Program-made: the position numbers and the translations under genes
Source: Syntrophaceae bacterium UBA6109
Lineage (GTDB): Bacteria > Desulfobacterota > Syntrophia > Syntrophales > UBA6109
Direction: 5' to 3'
NCBI GenBank assembly: GCA_002428445.1
Contig: DIWJ01000052.1
Coordinates: 109,659 to 173,658, forward strand
DNA length: 64,000 nucleotides
The notes under the pieces: model-generated
The model's input: the letters and a program-made list of their open reading frames with translations, nothing else
Databases searched by the model: none
Told to the model about the DNA's origin: nothing
Shown: positions 7,985 through 17,755 of the stretch, piece after piece
Numbering within the stretch: the stretch's first letter is position 1
Layout of the letters: the number at the start of each line of letters is the position of its first letter

Positions 7985-8623
7985 TTATCCCTGCCCGGCA
8001 TCCTGTACAAACTGACGAATTCTCCGGCTCTGGCGATCCCGCTTCGATTTTTCCGCCAGATAGATCGCTTTCAGCCGCGCTACCGCCCCATCAAGACGGT
8101 CGTTGAAAATAATGTAATCATACCACAGAACTTCGCGGATCTCATCCAAAGCTTTTCCAAGACGCCGGGCGATGACCTCCTCGCTCTCGCAACCCCTGCC
8201 GCGGAGCCGGCGTTTCAGCTCCTCGATGGAAGGGGGGAGAATGAAAACATAAGCCCCCTCGCCGTACTGCGCTTTGAGAGCCTTGGCGCCGCTGGGTTCG
8301 ACGTCAACCACAAGGTCGAACCCTTCTTTTCGAAATTCCTCCATTGTCTTCCTGGCGGTCCCGTAGTAATGGCCGTAATTTTCCGCCCACTCAGCGAACT
8401 CCCCGCCCGCAATTCCCTGCCGGAACCTTTCCGTTGTGACAAAATGATAGTCGCGTCCGTCGGTTTCACCTGGCCGCGGCGGGCGCGTTGTGTAAGAGAC
8501 GGAAAAACGCAGGTCCGGAACCGTCCGGAGCAACTCCCGGCAGATCGACGTCTTGCCCGTGCCCGAAGGGGCGGAAACCACGATAAAAATCCTCTCATCC
8601 TGATCGCCGGTTCCGTTATTCAA
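7985..8623 (-). CDS. gmk: guanylate kinase
   Basis: About 212 residues. The P-loop APSGTGKTS is near residue 20, followed by the GMP-binding stretch SVSYTTRPPRPGETDGRDYHFV and by VDVEPSGAKALK, where the usual Gln of DIDxQG is replaced. It converts GMP to GDP with ATP. The yicC stop codon overlaps the 5' end. The TTG at 8623, with AGGTG upstream, gives a natural length; a TTG at 8653 is the alternative. Confidence 0.9.
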   Translation of the reverse strand: MNNGTGDQDERIFIVVSAPSGTGKTSICRELLRTVPDLRFSVSYTTRPPRPGETDGRDYHFVTTERFRQGIAGGEFAEWAENYGHYYGTARKTMEEFRKEGFDLVVDVEPSGAKALKAQYGEGAYVFILPPSIEELKRRLRGRGCESEEVIARRLGKALDEIREVLWYDYIIFNDRLDGAVARLKAIYLAEKSKRDRQSRRIRQFVQDAGQG

Positions 8624-9497
8624 GGTTCTGCACCTGTTCGCGGAGCTTTGCAAGCTCGCTTTTCATCTCAATGACACATCGGGAAATCTCGACATCCGTG
8701 CTCTTCGAGCCGATCGTGTTCACTTCCCGGTTCATCTCCTGCAGAAGAAAATCCACTTTACGACCCACCGGCTCGTCGCCGCCGATCATCTCGCGAAATT
8801 GGATGATGTGGCTTTTCAGGCGCGTGATCTCCTCGGTGATATCGGATTTTTCGGCCATAATGGCGATTTCCTGGCTGAGCCGCGCCTCGTCGACGACGAT
8901 GCCGCCGGCCAGCTCGCGGATTCTCTCCGCCAAGCGCCGCTGGTATTCGGCAAGCACCTGCGGGCAGCGCGCCGATATCGTTTCCAGATGGCTGTCGACG
9001 AGCGTGACACGGGCGAGAAGGTCCCGGCAAAGGGCTTCGCCCTCTTTCTTCTTCATCTCCGTCAGCGCTGAAATCGCGCGCTCGAAGAGCTGATCCAGAA
9101 ACATCTTCAGCCCTTCCTGATCCTCGGCCGGCTCCACGGAAACGAAAATATCGCGCATCCCGGCAAACACGTCGAGGCCGACATCTTCTTTCAATCCGAA
9201 TTCCTCTTTCAGGCTCCGGAACAATTCCCAGTAGTTCCTGGCCAGCGGAAGATTGAGGGCGATGCTCGACTGCTGGGATGCTTCACCGGCATCGATTCTT
9301 ACAAAGACATCGAGGCGGCCGCGTGAGAAACGCTCACCCAGCTTCTTGCGGATATCCAGATCAAAGGCGGACAGGGCATTGGGCAGACGAACGCTCACCT
9401 CCAGGTACCTGTGATTCAGGGATTTGATCTCCACGGCAATCTTCTTTCCGCCGAATTCCGATTCCACCCTGCCGTATCCCGTCATACTTCTAATCAT
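8616..9497 (-). CDS. yicC: YicC family protein (YicC/YloC endoribonuclease family)
   Basis: 293 residues starting MIRSMTGYGR, the family signature, and ending with the conserved HIIQFREMI and NTIGSKSTDVEIS(R) motifs typical of the YicC C-terminal domain. E. coli YicC has been described as an endoribonuclease linked to small-RNA turnover. The start overlaps the DUF4416 stop by four bases and the end overlaps gmk, so translation is coupled along this operon. Confidence 0.92.
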   Translation of the reverse strand: MIRSMTGYGRVESEFGGKKIAVEIKSLNHRYLEVSVRLPNALSAFDLDIRKKLGERFSRGRLDVFVRIDAGEASQQSSIALNLPLARNYWELFRSLKEEFGLKEDVGLDVFAGMRDIFVSVEPAEDQEGLKMFLDQLFERAISALTEMKKKEGEALCRDLLARVTLVDSHLETISARCPQVLAEYQRRLAERIRELAGGIVVDEARLSQEIAIMAEKSDITEEITRLKSHIIQFREMIGGDEPVGRKVDFLLQEMNREVNTIGSKSTDVEISRCVIEMKSELAKLREQVQNLE

Positions 9498-10048
9498 GAA
9501 TTCCCGTCCTCTCTGTTGCGCAGCAGCTTCAGCTGCAGAAGGTATTTACGCCGGATTCCGTTGAAGAGACGAATCGTCTCAGCCGCCGCATAATCCGGAT
9601 AGGTCCACGGCAACACATCGAAAGATCCCCGGCGAAAAATCAGCGTCAGGTCCGCGTAGATCCCGTCGCGAAGATACGGCCGATGCGCATAGCCCTTGCC
9701 CGTCGCCAGGACCAGGTGCGCCTGCGAAAGGTAGCCGGGGTCGATATTGACCTCCCGCCGCTTTTCCTCCCCTGCGGACGCCTTTTCCAGCCGATTGGTG
9801 AAGAGTTTCACATCCGGCAGCAGTTCCGGGCGGAAAAGCGTTTCGAAGGACAGGAATCTCCTCCGCAGAGGGGCACCCATTTCACCGGCATAGTAGTCTG
9901 TATATTCGAAGGACAGGGGCGCGCTGATGAAGTCGGGCCGGCCGAATTCCGCCGACAGCGCCCTCACGGCCGCGCCGATCGCACCGTCTCCCGCTGAAAA
10001 GACGCTCGCGACAAGCTTGACCGCCTGGGCCGGCCTGGGCTCGCTCAT
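9494..10048 (-). CDS. DUF4416 family protein
   Basis: 184 residues, matching from memory the DUF4416 family found mainly in Desulfobacterota and often beside yicC. Visible conserved stretches are FEYTDYYAGEMG, RREVNIDPGYLSQAHLVLATGKGYAHRPYL and YADLTLIFRRG. No enzymatic motif is recognised and no membrane segment is present. The ATG at 10048 overlaps the rfaE1 stop codon (ATGA), and the stop overlaps the yicC start in the same way, so the gene is locked into this operon. Confidence 0.82.
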   Translation of the reverse strand: MSEPRPAQAVKLVASVFSAGDGAIGAAVRALSAEFGRPDFISAPLSFEYTDYYAGEMGAPLRRRFLSFETLFRPELLPDVKLFTNRLEKASAGEEKRREVNIDPGYLSQAHLVLATGKGYAHRPYLRDGIYADLTLIFRRGSFDVLPWTYPDYAAAETIRLFNGIRRKYLLQLKLLRNREDGNS

Positions 10049-11046
10049 AGGGTCTTCCGCAGTTCCTCCGGCGTCACGGTCGCCGTACCCACCTTGCCTA
10101 CGACAATTCCGGCAGCGGCATTGGCCAGCGCCGTCGCCTCGCGAAAACTGGCCCCGGAGGCCATGCACAACGCGAAGGTACCAATGACGGTGTCACCGGC
10201 CCCCGTGACATCGAACACCTCCTTCGCCAGTGTCGGAAACAGCGTATGGACAATCCGGCCTTCCTTTTCGAACAGGCTCATCCCGTCTTCGCCCCGGGTG
10301 ATGAGGAGCGCCCGGAAACCGTGTCGATCGAGGATTTCGTTTCCGATACTCACTAGGTCCGCCCCGACGCCCACTGCATCCCCGACGGCGCGTTGAGCCT
10401 CATAGTGATTCGGGGTGATCACGTCGAAACCCCGGTACAGAGAAAAGTCATTCTGTTTGGGATCCACGCAGACGACCGATCCAGATCCCGCAAGGATCTT
10501 TCGTGTTCCCTCCAGAAGGCCGTTGCCGATCATTCCTTTATTGTAGTCGGAAATCACGACGGCGCCGATCTTTCCCCGCAGGGAGCGGATGTACCGCAGG
10601 ACCTTGCGGGTGCTGCCCGGAGAAACGGGGTGCCGGCTTTCGCGATCGAAGCGCACCACCTGCTGGCCATGCGCCACGATGCGCGTCTTCATGGTCGTCG
10701 GTCGCTCGCGTTCGCGAACGATCCCCTTCGTGTCGATCCCCCGGTATCGGAATTCGTTGAGAATGCGATCTCCCATGGCGTCCGCCCCGATAACGCCGGT
10801 AATGAAGACCTGCCCTCCCAGGCTGGAGATGTTATTGGCTACGTTGGCCGATCCTCCGAGAAGCAGGTTTTCCTTGTCGACTTCCACGACAGGAACAGGG
10901 GCCTCCGGAGAAATCCTCGAGACCCGTCCCCAGATGAAGTGATCCACCATGACATCGCCGATGACAAGGACTCTTGCCCGGGAAAAGTGGTCGATAATTT
11001 CATTTCCTCTTTTCCTGCCGAGGATTTTCTTCATGTCTGCATCCAA
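10045..11046 (-). CDS. rfaE1: D-glycero-beta-D-manno-heptose 7-phosphate kinase (RfaE domain I)
   Basis: 333 residues of the PfkB/ribokinase fold. GDVMVDHFIWGRVSRISPEAPVPVVEV is the N-terminal sugar-binding motif of RfaE1, and DVTGAGDTVIGTFALCMASG is the ATP/anion-hole signature with the catalytic Asp. It phosphorylates heptose-7-phosphate for LPS inner-core heptose. The nucleotidyltransferase half (domain II) found in E. coli HldE is absent, so a separate RfaE2 is expected elsewhere. Starts at 11046 or 11034 are both possible; neither has a strong ribosome binding site. It is the first gene of the operon down to pilC. Confidence 0.92.
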   Translation of the reverse strand: MDADMKKILGRKRGNEIIDHFSRARVLVIGDVMVDHFIWGRVSRISPEAPVPVVEVDKENLLLGGSANVANNISSLGGQVFITGVIGADAMGDRILNEFRYRGIDTKGIVRERERPTTMKTRIVAHGQQVVRFDRESRHPVSPGSTRKVLRYIRSLRGKIGAVVISDYNKGMIGNGLLEGTRKILAGSGSVVCVDPKQNDFSLYRGFDVITPNHYEAQRAVGDAVGVGADLVSIGNEILDRHGFRALLITRGEDGMSLFEKEGRIVHTLFPTLAKEVFDVTGAGDTVIGTFALCMASGASFREATALANAAAGIVVGKVGTATVTPEELRKTL

Positions 11047-11119
11047 AAAACAGGAGTCCGCCCGCCCGCAGCCCCCTACGTCTCACCTTGGCGCTGGGCT
11101 GGAGCGAAAAAAGCGGGTA

Positions 11120-11148
11120 ATGCTATGCTGCAGAGCTTTTTTTGTCAA
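11120..11148 (-). promoter_or_regulatory. sigma-70 promoter of the rfaE1-to-pilC operon
   Basis: On the minus strand a perfect TTGACA (11148-11143), a 17 base spacer and TAGCAT (11125-11120). It is about 75 bases ahead of rfaE1. Confidence 0.7.
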
Positions 11149-11210
11149 TTCATTTCTGGATTAACGCCCGCTAGCCTGGTCATTGCCGGGGCTCGCCAAC
11201 ATCTTCGCCG

Positions 11211-11239
11211 TTGACTTCATCCATCCGTTCAAGTACAAG
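11211..11239 (+). promoter_or_regulatory. candidate sigma-70 promoter for the acyltransferase-uppP genes
   Basis: TTGACT (11211-11216), a 17 base spacer and TACAAG (11234-11239). This would give a leader of about 155 bases containing a GC-rich hairpin. Confidence 0.45.
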
Positions 11240-11400
11240 AAAAGCCAGTCAAAACCCTCCGGCGCCACGTTTCGGAGACATTTGAGTTGCTCAGGAAGGC
11301 GGCTGCTCCTGCGTCCGCCTTCTGTCTCGCGGCACATCGCGCGGGGAATGGCTCGCTGCCCGATTCGTTCGCTCGGGAAGTTCCCTTCGGGAGGAGAGAC

Positions 11401-12153
11401 ATGATTCGTTCCGCCATGCTGGTTACGCTGGGTATCTTCGTCACGTGGTTCATAGCGACCTTTATCCTCGTCTTATCCTTTCTGGCCCCGAACGAAAACC
11501 GGATGCACAAACTCGCCAGCCTATGGGCAAGGGCCATGCTCTTCCTATCCAACACCAAGGTCGACGTGAAGGGCGCCGAGAACATCCCTCCCGGAAAACC
11601 CGCGGTATTCATGGCCAACCACCAGAGCGATTTCGACATCTTTATCGTGCTGGCCCATGTCCCGGTGCAGTTCCGCTGGCTGGCGAAGAAGGAACTCTTC
11701 CATATCCCCATCTTCGGACCGGCCATGCGTACCGCAGGCTACATCGAAATCGACCGGCAAAACCGCGAAAAGGCCTTCAAGAGCCTCGACGAGGCGGCCG
11801 AAAAGATCGGACAGGGCAAGAGCGTGATGACCTTTCCTGAAGGGACAAGAAGCCGCGACGGAAGGATGAAGACTTTCAAGCAGGGAACCTTCTACCTGGC
11901 GATCAAATCGGGTGCGCCCATCATCCCCGTCTCCATCATCGGCTCGGGCGAGATCATGCCCAAACGATCGCTTCAGGTCAATCCGGGCAGGATCATCATG
12001 GCCATCGACAAACCGATCCCCGTGACCGGCTACACGATCGACACCAGGGCCGAACTGATCGAGCGCGTTCAGAGTGTGATCCTGAAGAACTACGATTACT
12101 GGAAGGCCGTGCGGCAAGGCGATGCGACCGACGCCGGGAGGGCGGCGGCGTGA
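11401..12153 (+). CDS. plsC: 1-acyl-sn-glycerol-3-phosphate acyltransferase (PlsC family)
   Basis: 250 residues. An N-terminal membrane segment (about 5-28) is followed by the acyltransferase blocks NHQSDFD (H(X)4D catalytic motif, near 76), the glycerophosphate-binding FPEGTRSRDG near 145, and IPVSIIGSGE. It makes phosphatidic acid at the inner membrane. The ATG at 11401 has GGGAGGAGAGAC directly upstream, so the long upstream extension of the frame is rejected. The stop overlaps the GTG start of uppP, coupling the two envelope genes. Confidence 0.9.
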   Translation: MIRSAMLVTLGIFVTWFIATFILVLSFLAPNENRMHKLASLWARAMLFLSNTKVDVKGAENIPPGKPAVFMANHQSDFDIFIVLAHVPVQFRWLAKKELFHIPIFGPAMRTAGYIEIDRQNREKAFKSLDEAAEKIGQGKSVMTFPEGTRSRDGRMKTFKQGTFYLAIKSGAPIIPVSIIGSGEIMPKRSLQVNPGRIIMAIDKPIPVTGYTIDTRAELIERVQSVILKNYDYWKAVRQGDATDAGRAAA

Positions 12154-12980
12154 GCCTCTGGATCGGTATCCTGCTGGGCATTGTTCAGGGTCTGACGGAA
12201 TTCTTCCCCGTCAGCAGTTCCGGACATCTGGTCCTGATTCAGGTCCTGATCCCCTCCTTCGTACAGCCGGGCGTGCTTTTCGACGCCGTTCTGCATCTGG
12301 GAACGGTGTTTTCCGTGCTCTATTTTCTGCGTCGCGAGATCGCGGCGTTGCTGCTCTCGCTTCTGCCTTCGTCTGATGGGAATTCCTCCGCCGGGGAGGG
12401 GGAGGTGGAAGTGTTCAGGAAAGCGGGGCGCCGGATCATCCTGCTTCTCCTCATCGGGACCGCCATCACGGCCGCCGTCGGCCTGACCTTCAAGGACCGG
12501 ATCCACGACCTCTTCCGCTCGGTGGAAGTGACGGCCGTCGCCCTCCTCGTGACGGGAACGCTGCTCCTGCTCGCGGACCGGGTCAAGTCCCCCCGGCGGA
12601 CGGAACGGGACCTGTCGTTCGGTGACGCGGTGGTCATCGGGATCGCCCAGTCCGTGGCGCTGGTCCCCGGCATATCGCGTTCCGGCTCCACGATCGCCTT
12701 CGGAATCTTCCGGAAACTCTCCCGCGATACGGCGGCCCGCTTTTCCTTCCTGCTTTCCGTTCCGGCCGTCCTCGGCGCGGTGATCCTCGAGGCCCGCTAC
12801 GCCACGGCCGTACCGGCCGCCGACTGGCCCGTCTATGCTGCTGGTTTTCTGGCCGCGGCCGTGTCCGGATTTGTGGCCCTCAAAGTCCTGTTCTCCGTGC
12901 TGAACCGCCGGGGGCTCTCCTTCTTCGCCTATTACTGCTGGGCGATCGGCGCCCTGACCCTCATTCTCCGTCTCTTTTGA
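12150..12980 (+). CDS. uppP: undecaprenyl-diphosphatase (BacA/UppP)
   Basis: 276 residues, strongly hydrophobic with about eight membrane segments. The two family motifs are intact: GIVQGLTEFFPVSSSGHL near the N-terminus (catalytic Glu and phosphate loop) and PGISRSGSTIAFG near 170. It dephosphorylates undecaprenyl pyrophosphate to recycle the cell-wall lipid carrier. The GTG start overlaps the preceding stop codon. Confidence 0.94.
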   Translation: MSLWIGILLGIVQGLTEFFPVSSSGHLVLIQVLIPSFVQPGVLFDAVLHLGTVFSVLYFLRREIAALLLSLLPSSDGNSSAGEGEVEVFRKAGRRIILLLLIGTAITAAVGLTFKDRIHDLFRSVEVTAVALLVTGTLLLLADRVKSPRRTERDLSFGDAVVIGIAQSVALVPGISRSGSTIAFGIFRKLSRDTAARFSFLLSVPAVLGAVILEARYATAVPAADWPVYAAGFLAAAVSGFVALKVLFSVLNRRGLSFFAYYCWAIGALTLILRLF

Positions 12981-13021
12981 GGCGTCCGGCGGCGCTTTCT
13001 CCGGTTCGCCGGCCAAGTCGT

Positions 13022-13050
13022 TTGACGATTTGAACGAGATCGTCTACAAT
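13022..13050 (+). promoter_or_regulatory. sigma-70 promoter of ftsK-rimO
   Basis: TTGACG (13022-13027), a 17 base spacer and TACAAT (13045-13050), placing the start of transcription about 35 bases before the ftsK ATG. Confidence 0.7.
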
Positions 13051-13091
13051 TGCGCGAATTTTCGAACCGCACGGGGAAAGACCATCGAATC

Positions 13092-15365
13092 ATGCCGATC
13101 AAAACGACTCCACAGCGCCGGTCCAGAGAGATCTCGGGCGTCATCTGCCTGGCCTTCGCCGTCTTCCTTCTGCTGGCCCTGGCCTCCTACCATCCGGGAG
13201 ACCCTTCCTTTACCCGCTATGTCCCGGAGGGAACCCAGACACACAACTGGGTGGGGTCTGCCGGTTCCTACACCGCCGATTCCGCCGTACGGCTGCTGGG
13301 ACTCGCCTCGTTCCTCCTGCCCGTCATCCTTATCGCCATCGCCTTCAAGTATTTTCTGCAGGAGGTCTTCGAGATCCGGCCGCTCGGCGTCCTCGGCGTC
13401 GCCGGTCTGATCTTCTCCATTTCCGGACTGCTGTCTCTCGCCGTCGAACAGATCCCCATCTACGGGACGTCCCTGCGCACCGGGGGGCTCCTCGGCTGGG
13501 GCTCCGTGCGTCTGCTGTCTCCTGCCCTCAACTATACGGGGAGCTACATCATATTTCTTGCAGTACTGATGCTTTCGCTGATCGTGATCGGCAACATCTC
13601 CGTCGTCGCCCTCGCCGGGGGCGCGAGACGAACCTTCCTCGCCGCCTCGAAGTGGGTCTCAGCGCAGGGATCGGCGGTGGCTTTCCGGATTCAAAAGATG
13701 AAACGAAGGCGGCAGGCGGAAAAAGAACCTTGGGTCCCGCCGTCGGTCCAGGTGGTTGAAGAGGCGCCGCCTCCGGCGGAGAAACCGAAGGCCAAGCCGG
13801 CCGAACAGACGCACTTCGAATTCGCCGATGGCGGCGGGTCTTTCACGCTGCCGCCGCTCAAGCTTCTCGACGCCGTGGACCGGCGCGACACCCGGCTCAA
13901 GCGCGACAGCCTCCTGGCCAATTCCCGCATCCTCGAGAAGAAGCTCGCCGATTTCGGCGTCGAGGCAAAAGTCATCGAGGTCAAGGCCGGGCCGGTCATC
14001 ACGATGTACGAGCTGGAACCGGCGCCGGGCGTGAAGATCAACCGGATCACCAACCTTTCGGACGATCTTGCGCTGGCCCTGAAGGCGCCCAGCGTCCGGA
14101 TCATCGCCCCGATTCCCGGCAAGGCGGCGATCGGCATCGAAATCCCCAACTTCGAGCGCGAATCGGTGCATCTGCGGGACGTCCTGGACAACGAGGATTT
14201 CGCCTCATCGAGTTTCCGCCTTCCCATTGCGCTGGGCGAAGACATCGTGGGCGCTCCCGTCGTCGCCGATCTCGTCAAGATGCCGCATCTCCTGATCGCT
14301 GGCACCACCGGCTCGGGGAAAAGCGTGTCCCTCAACGCCATGATCTGCAGCATCCTCTTCAAGGCCGCACCCGACGCCGTGAAATTCCTCATGATCGATC
14401 CCAAGCGGCTCGAGCTCTCCGCGTATGAGGGCATCCCGCACCTCCTCCACCCCGTCGTCGTCAACCCGAAGAAGGCATCCCAGGTCCTCAAGTGGGCCGT
14501 CGAGGAAATGGAAAGGCGCTATCAGATCATCGGGGAAGTGGGCGCCAAGAGCGTCGACGGATACAACAAACAGATCGCCAAGATGTCCGGCAAGGGCAAG
14601 GGGGTGGTCGTGGAGGATGCGGAGGCAGCCGACGATGAGGCTGCGGAAGGTCTGTCGGCGGAAATGCCCGCGGCACCGGCCGTGACGAGGCAGGTCGAGG
14701 CGCGGGCTGCAACCCGGCTTCCCTACATCGTCATTATCATCGACGAGTTGGCCGACCTCATGATGGTCGCCCCCCGCGACGTCGAGGAATCGCTGGCGAG
14801 AATCGCCCAGATGGCCAGGGCCGCCGGCATCCATCTCATCCTCGCCACCCAGCGGCCTTCCGTCGACGTGATCACGGGCGTGATCAAGGCCAATTTCCCG
14901 ACGCGCATCTCCTTCCAGGTCTCATCGAAGGTGGATTCCCGCACCATCCTCGACCAGCTCGGCGCCGAAAAGCTGCTGGGGGCCGGCGATATGCTGTTCC
15001 AGCCGCCCGGCACGGCCAAGCTCACCCGGATCCACGGCCCCTACGTGTCGGACAAGGAGATTGAGCGGATCGTCGAGTTTGTCCGCAAACAGGCCAAGCC
15101 GGCCTTCGATGAAACGATCGACCGCTTCGAGACGGCTTCCTCGGAGACGGAACGGGGCGACGGGGATTTCGACGAAAAATATGATGAGGCGGTGGCCCTC
15201 GTCACCGATCTCGGGCAGGCATCCGTTTCCCTCGTGCAGCGCTACATGAAGATCGGCTACAACCGCGCCGCACGTCTGGTTGAGCGGATGGAGGCCGAGG
15301 GAATCGTCGGTCCCGCCGACGGCGTCAAGCCAAGGAAAGTACTCGCCAGAAAGATGCCCAAGTGA
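13092..15365 (+). CDS. ftsK: DNA translocase FtsK
   Basis: 757 residues. Four N-terminal membrane segments (about 15-185) are followed by a short charged/proline linker (about 215-250). The motor domain has Walker A GTTGSGKS near 410 and Walker [14 protein letters not shown], then [14 protein letters not shown]-terminal gamma winged helix ([20 protein letters not shown]) recognises KOPS-type DNA. It pumps chromosome termini at the division septum and activates XerCD. The linker is short, as in SpoIIIE-like forms. An acidic/Ala-rich insert lies between the Walker motifs (near 515-540). The ATG at 13092 leaves the usual FtsK N-terminus; the longer frame has no support. Confidence 0.93.
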   Translation: MPIKTTPQRRSREISGVICLAFAVFLLLALASYHPGDPSFTRYVPEGTQTHNWVGSAGSYTADSAVRLLGLASFLLPVILIAIAFKYFLQEVFEIRPLGVLGVAGLIFSISGLLSLAVEQIPIYGTSLRTGGLLGWGSVRLLSPALNYTGSYIIFLAVLMLSLIVIGNISVVALAGGARRTFLAASKWVSAQGSAVAFRIQKMKRRRQAEKEPWVPPSVQVVEEAPPPAEKPKAKPAEQTHFEFADGGGSFTLPPLKLLDAVDRRDTRLKRDSLLANSRILEKKLADFGVEAKVIEVKAGPVITMYELEPAPGVKINRITNLSDDLALALKAPSVRIIAPIPGKAAIGIEIPNFERESVHLRDVLDNEDFASSSFRLPIALGEDIVGAPVVADLVKMPHLLIAGTTGSGKSVSLNAMICSILFKAAPDAVKFLMIDPKRLELSAYEGIPHLLHPVVVNPKKASQVLKWAVEEMERRYQIIGEVGAKSVDGYNKQIAKMSGKGKGVVVEDAEAADDEAAEGLSAEMPAAPAVTRQVEARAATRLPYIVIIIDELADLMMVAPRDVEESLARIAQMARAAGIHLILATQRPSVDVITGVIKANFPTRISFQVSSKVDSRTILDQLGAEKLLGAGDMLFQPPGTAKLTRIHGPYVSDKEIERIVEFVRKQAKPAFDETIDRFETASSETERGDGDFDEKYDEAVALVTDLGQASVSLVQRYMKIGYNRAARLVERMEAEGIVGPADGVKPRKVLARKMPK

Positions 15366-16723
15366 GCCGTCCCCGCAAGTCCTTCCACCTTGTCAGCCTG
15401 GGTTGCCCGAAAAACTTCGTCGATGCGGAGGTTCTCGCGGGGATCCTCGTACGCGGGGGGTTTCGACCGTCGCAGCGGCCGGAAACCGCCGACACCGTTA
15501 TTGTCAACACCTGCGCCTTCATCCTGCCCGCCAAGGAAGAGTCCATCGAGGCCATTCTTGCGGCCGCCGACCTGAAGCAGAAGGGACATGTGCGCCGGCT
15601 CGTCGTAACCGGGTGCCTGCCCCAGCGCTACGGACGGACCCTCCACCGGGAGATCCCGGAAATCGACCTGTGCCTGGGGGTCGACGGGATCCCGGAGATC
15701 GCCTCCCGCATGGCCGCTCTGGAAACACCGGAGTGTCCTCCGCCCCGGTATCCGACAAGACCGCCCCGCTTCCTCATGGATGCCGGCCTTCCCCGCCACG
15801 AACTGGCGGCTTCCTTCACGGCCTTCCTGAAGATCGCCGACGGCTGCTCGAACCGCTGCTCCTACTGCGTCATCCCCTCCATACGCGGCAGGGCACGCAG
15901 CCGGCCTCCCGACGACGTCCTCGCCGAGGCGGAAGCCCTCGTCGCCCGTGGCGCAAAGGAGATCATTCTCGTCGCGCAGGACACGACGGCCTACGGCCGG
16001 GATTTGAAGGGCAGGCCGCACGTTGCGGAACTGCTGGCGGGACTCGGCGCGATCGGCGGCCTGCGCTGGATCCGCCTCCTGTACGCCTACCCGCACCGGA
16101 TCGACGAGAAACTCCTGTCCGCCATGGCGGCAAATCCGAAAATCTGCCGCTACCTCGACATCCCCATCCAGCACATCGCTGACGGGATCCTGCGGGCGAT
16201 GGGCCGCAGGGGCGGAAGCCGGGCCATCCGCCGGGCCATCCGCGCGGCGCGGGAAGCGATGCCGGATATTGCCCTTCGCACCTCGCTCATCGTCGGTTTT
16301 CCCGGCGAGACGAAAACAGCCTTTAACGAACTGTCCGGCTTCGTCTGCGACGCGCGCTTCGATCACCTGGGCGTTTTTCCCTATTCTCCCGAGGAGGGCA
16401 CCAAGGCGGCGGCGATGGGTCCCCGTATCGGACGGAAGGAAATGGTGCGGCGGCGGGAAGCGATTCTCGAGGAGCAGGCGGGGATTTCGCTGGCGATCAA
16501 CAGGACGCTCGTCGGCTCAACGCGGGAAGTCCTGATCGAGGGAAGAAGCGACGATCCCGGATACGATTCCATCGGCCGCCTGAGGCGCCAGGCGCCGGAA
16601 GTCGACGGAGTGGCATACGTCCGCGGCCGGTCGCTGAAACCGGGCGATATCGTCACTGTACAGATCACGGATGCGGCGGAATACGACCTTTACGCCAGGA
16701 CCGTCCGGCTTCCGCAGCGTTAG
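15362..16723 (+). CDS. rimO: ribosomal protein S12 methylthiotransferase RimO
   Basis: 453 residues. An N-terminal MTTase domain has the three cluster Cys in SLGCPKN, NTCAF and TGCLPQRY. A radical SAM domain follows with CSNRCSYC near 162 (CX3CX2C), and a C-terminal TRAM domain. It adds a methylthio group to Asp88 of ribosomal protein S12 using two [4Fe-4S] clusters. The SLGCPKNxVD start separates RimO from MiaB. The GTG start overlaps the ftsK stop codon. GC content is very high, like the neighbours. Confidence 0.92.
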   Translation: MSRPRKSFHLVSLGCPKNFVDAEVLAGILVRGGFRPSQRPETADTVIVNTCAFILPAKEESIEAILAAADLKQKGHVRRLVVTGCLPQRYGRTLHREIPEIDLCLGVDGIPEIASRMAALETPECPPPRYPTRPPRFLMDAGLPRHELAASFTAFLKIADGCSNRCSYCVIPSIRGRARSRPPDDVLAEAEALVARGAKEIILVAQDTTAYGRDLKGRPHVAELLAGLGAIGGLRWIRLLYAYPHRIDEKLLSAMAANPKICRYLDIPIQHIADGILRAMGRRGGSRAIRRAIRAAREAMPDIALRTSLIVGFPGETKTAFNELSGFVCDARFDHLGVFPYSPEEGTKAAAMGPRIGRKEMVRRREAILEEQAGISLAINRTLVGSTREVLIEGRSDDPGYDSIGRLRRQAPEVDGVAYVRGRSLKPGDIVTVQITDAAEYDLYARTVRLPQR

Positions 16724-16798
16724 GCGATCCTGCCTGCCGCCTCGGCAACTCCGCGGTGGTCCGGTGGCATCCCTGATCCCGAAAAAGAAGGCTATTTC

Positions 16799-17086
16799 TC
16801 ATCCGCCTGACAGGGGTGGGAAAAAGAAGATCTCGTCGCCGTCCCGGAGTTTCACGGTCAGGTCTTTCGTGTAACCGATGTTGCGGCCATTGAGGATGAT
16901 ATCGACGCCTTCGCCAAGCCGGCCCTCGGAATCGAAGATTTTTTGCCGCAAGCCGCTGTGTCTTTCAGAGAGGATTTCCAGCAGGTCTTTTACCGTCTGC
17001 CCCTGCACGAGCACAACCTTCGTGCGCGCGCCCAGGACGCTCCGAAAATCCGCGAAGGCCCGCACTTCGACTGTGAGTTCCGCCAT
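16799..17086 (-). CDS. MoaD/ThiS-family sulfur carrier protein
   Basis: 95 residues with the beta-grasp pattern MAELTVEVRAFADFRSVLG and the diagnostic C-terminal Gly-Gly end (FFFPPLSGG). The terminal glycine is normally adenylated and thiocarboxylated, and donates sulfur in molybdopterin/tungstopterin or related synthesis. GGAG lies about 10 bases before the ATG at 17086. It is 45 bases downstream of a Usp gene on the same strand and close to a cluster with two tungsten-type aldehyde oxidoreductases, which suggests but does not prove a role in their cofactor. A ThiF/MoeB-like partner is encoded at 35.5-36.2 kb. Confidence 0.82.
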   Translation of the reverse strand: MAELTVEVRAFADFRSVLGARTKVVLVQGQTVKDLLEILSERHSGLRQKIFDSEGRLGEGVDIILNGRNIGYTKDLTVKLRDGDEIFFFPPLSGG

Positions 17087-17130
17087 GATCGTGGTCTCCA
17101 TGGAATCATCATCGGCTGAGGAACCGCATC

Positions 17131-17523
17131 CTATTTGACCGCGACGACCGGGCAGGGGGCCTCGAGAATGACGTATTGGGCGGTCGAACCGAAAAACAAT
17201 TTTCCGACCTTGGATTTTTTCTCGACGCCGATGACAATTTCGTTGATCCGCTCCTCGTTCGCGAACTTCACGATATCTTCCCCCGGCGATAATCCCTGGA
17301 TCAGGAGATGCGCTTCGCAGGGTATGTTTTCCCGCTCAAAGACGGACCTTGCGTAATCGAGCTCGCGTTCGGCCTTTCCGATGTCCTGCTGCTGTTTCTC
17401 GGACCCTTTCTCCATCGAGGTGAGAATGTAAACTCTGGCGGCGGAAAGCTTTGCCTGCTTCACTGCAAATTTGACCGCCTCCTGAGACGATTCGGACCCG
17501 TCATAGCAGACCATGATCTTCAC
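17131..17523 (-). CDS. universal stress protein (UspA family)
   Basis: 130 residues of the Usp fold, starting VKIMVCYDGSESSQEAVKFAV and ending with GVEKKSKVGKLFFGSTAQYV and PVVAV. The nucleotide-binding GX2GX9GS pattern is altered here (first Gly replaced within GVEKKSKVG), so ATP binding is uncertain. The GTG at 17523 is chosen because AGAGGAG lies 6 bases upstream. It may share a transcript with the MoaD-like gene. Confidence 0.85.
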   Translation of the reverse strand: MKIMVCYDGSESSQEAVKFAVKQAKLSAARVYILTSMEKGSEKQQQDIGKAERELDYARSVFERENIPCEAHLLIQGLSPGEDIVKFANEERINEIVIGVEKKSKVGKLFFGSTAQYVILEAPCPVVAVK

Positions 17524-17755
17524 TGCAGACTCCTCTTGCACGTCATTTTCCCGTCCCGGCTGCTTTCCGAGGCAATCGGGGCGGCGACAGCGTTTGCATC
17601 ACCCGGTTCCGCTCTTCATCTCGTTCGAACCGGCAAGAACGGATGCGCAACGCTGCCGGAGGCGGGGGCATGCAGAGAAAATATTGAACCTCATCGCGGC
17701 GACTTGTAAGGCGACGGGTTTCCCGCTGCACACCCCCGATCCCGGCCGATCCGTC

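Larger units (their letters stand above)
11047..11400. other. divergent intergenic region with two promoters and a leader hairpin
   Basis: 354 bases between rfaE1 (leftward) and the acyltransferase gene (rightward). It holds one promoter-like pair on each strand, listed separately. The rightward leader contains an 8 bp hairpin (GAAGGCGG at 11295-11302 with CCGCCTTC at 11315-11322) with no T-run. No further gene is seen. Confidence 0.5.

Noticed and set aside
16712..16740. GTTAGGC at the end of rimO as a possible attC half-site
   Set aside because: It forms the rimO stop region, and no RYYYAAC partner or paired arms are nearby.
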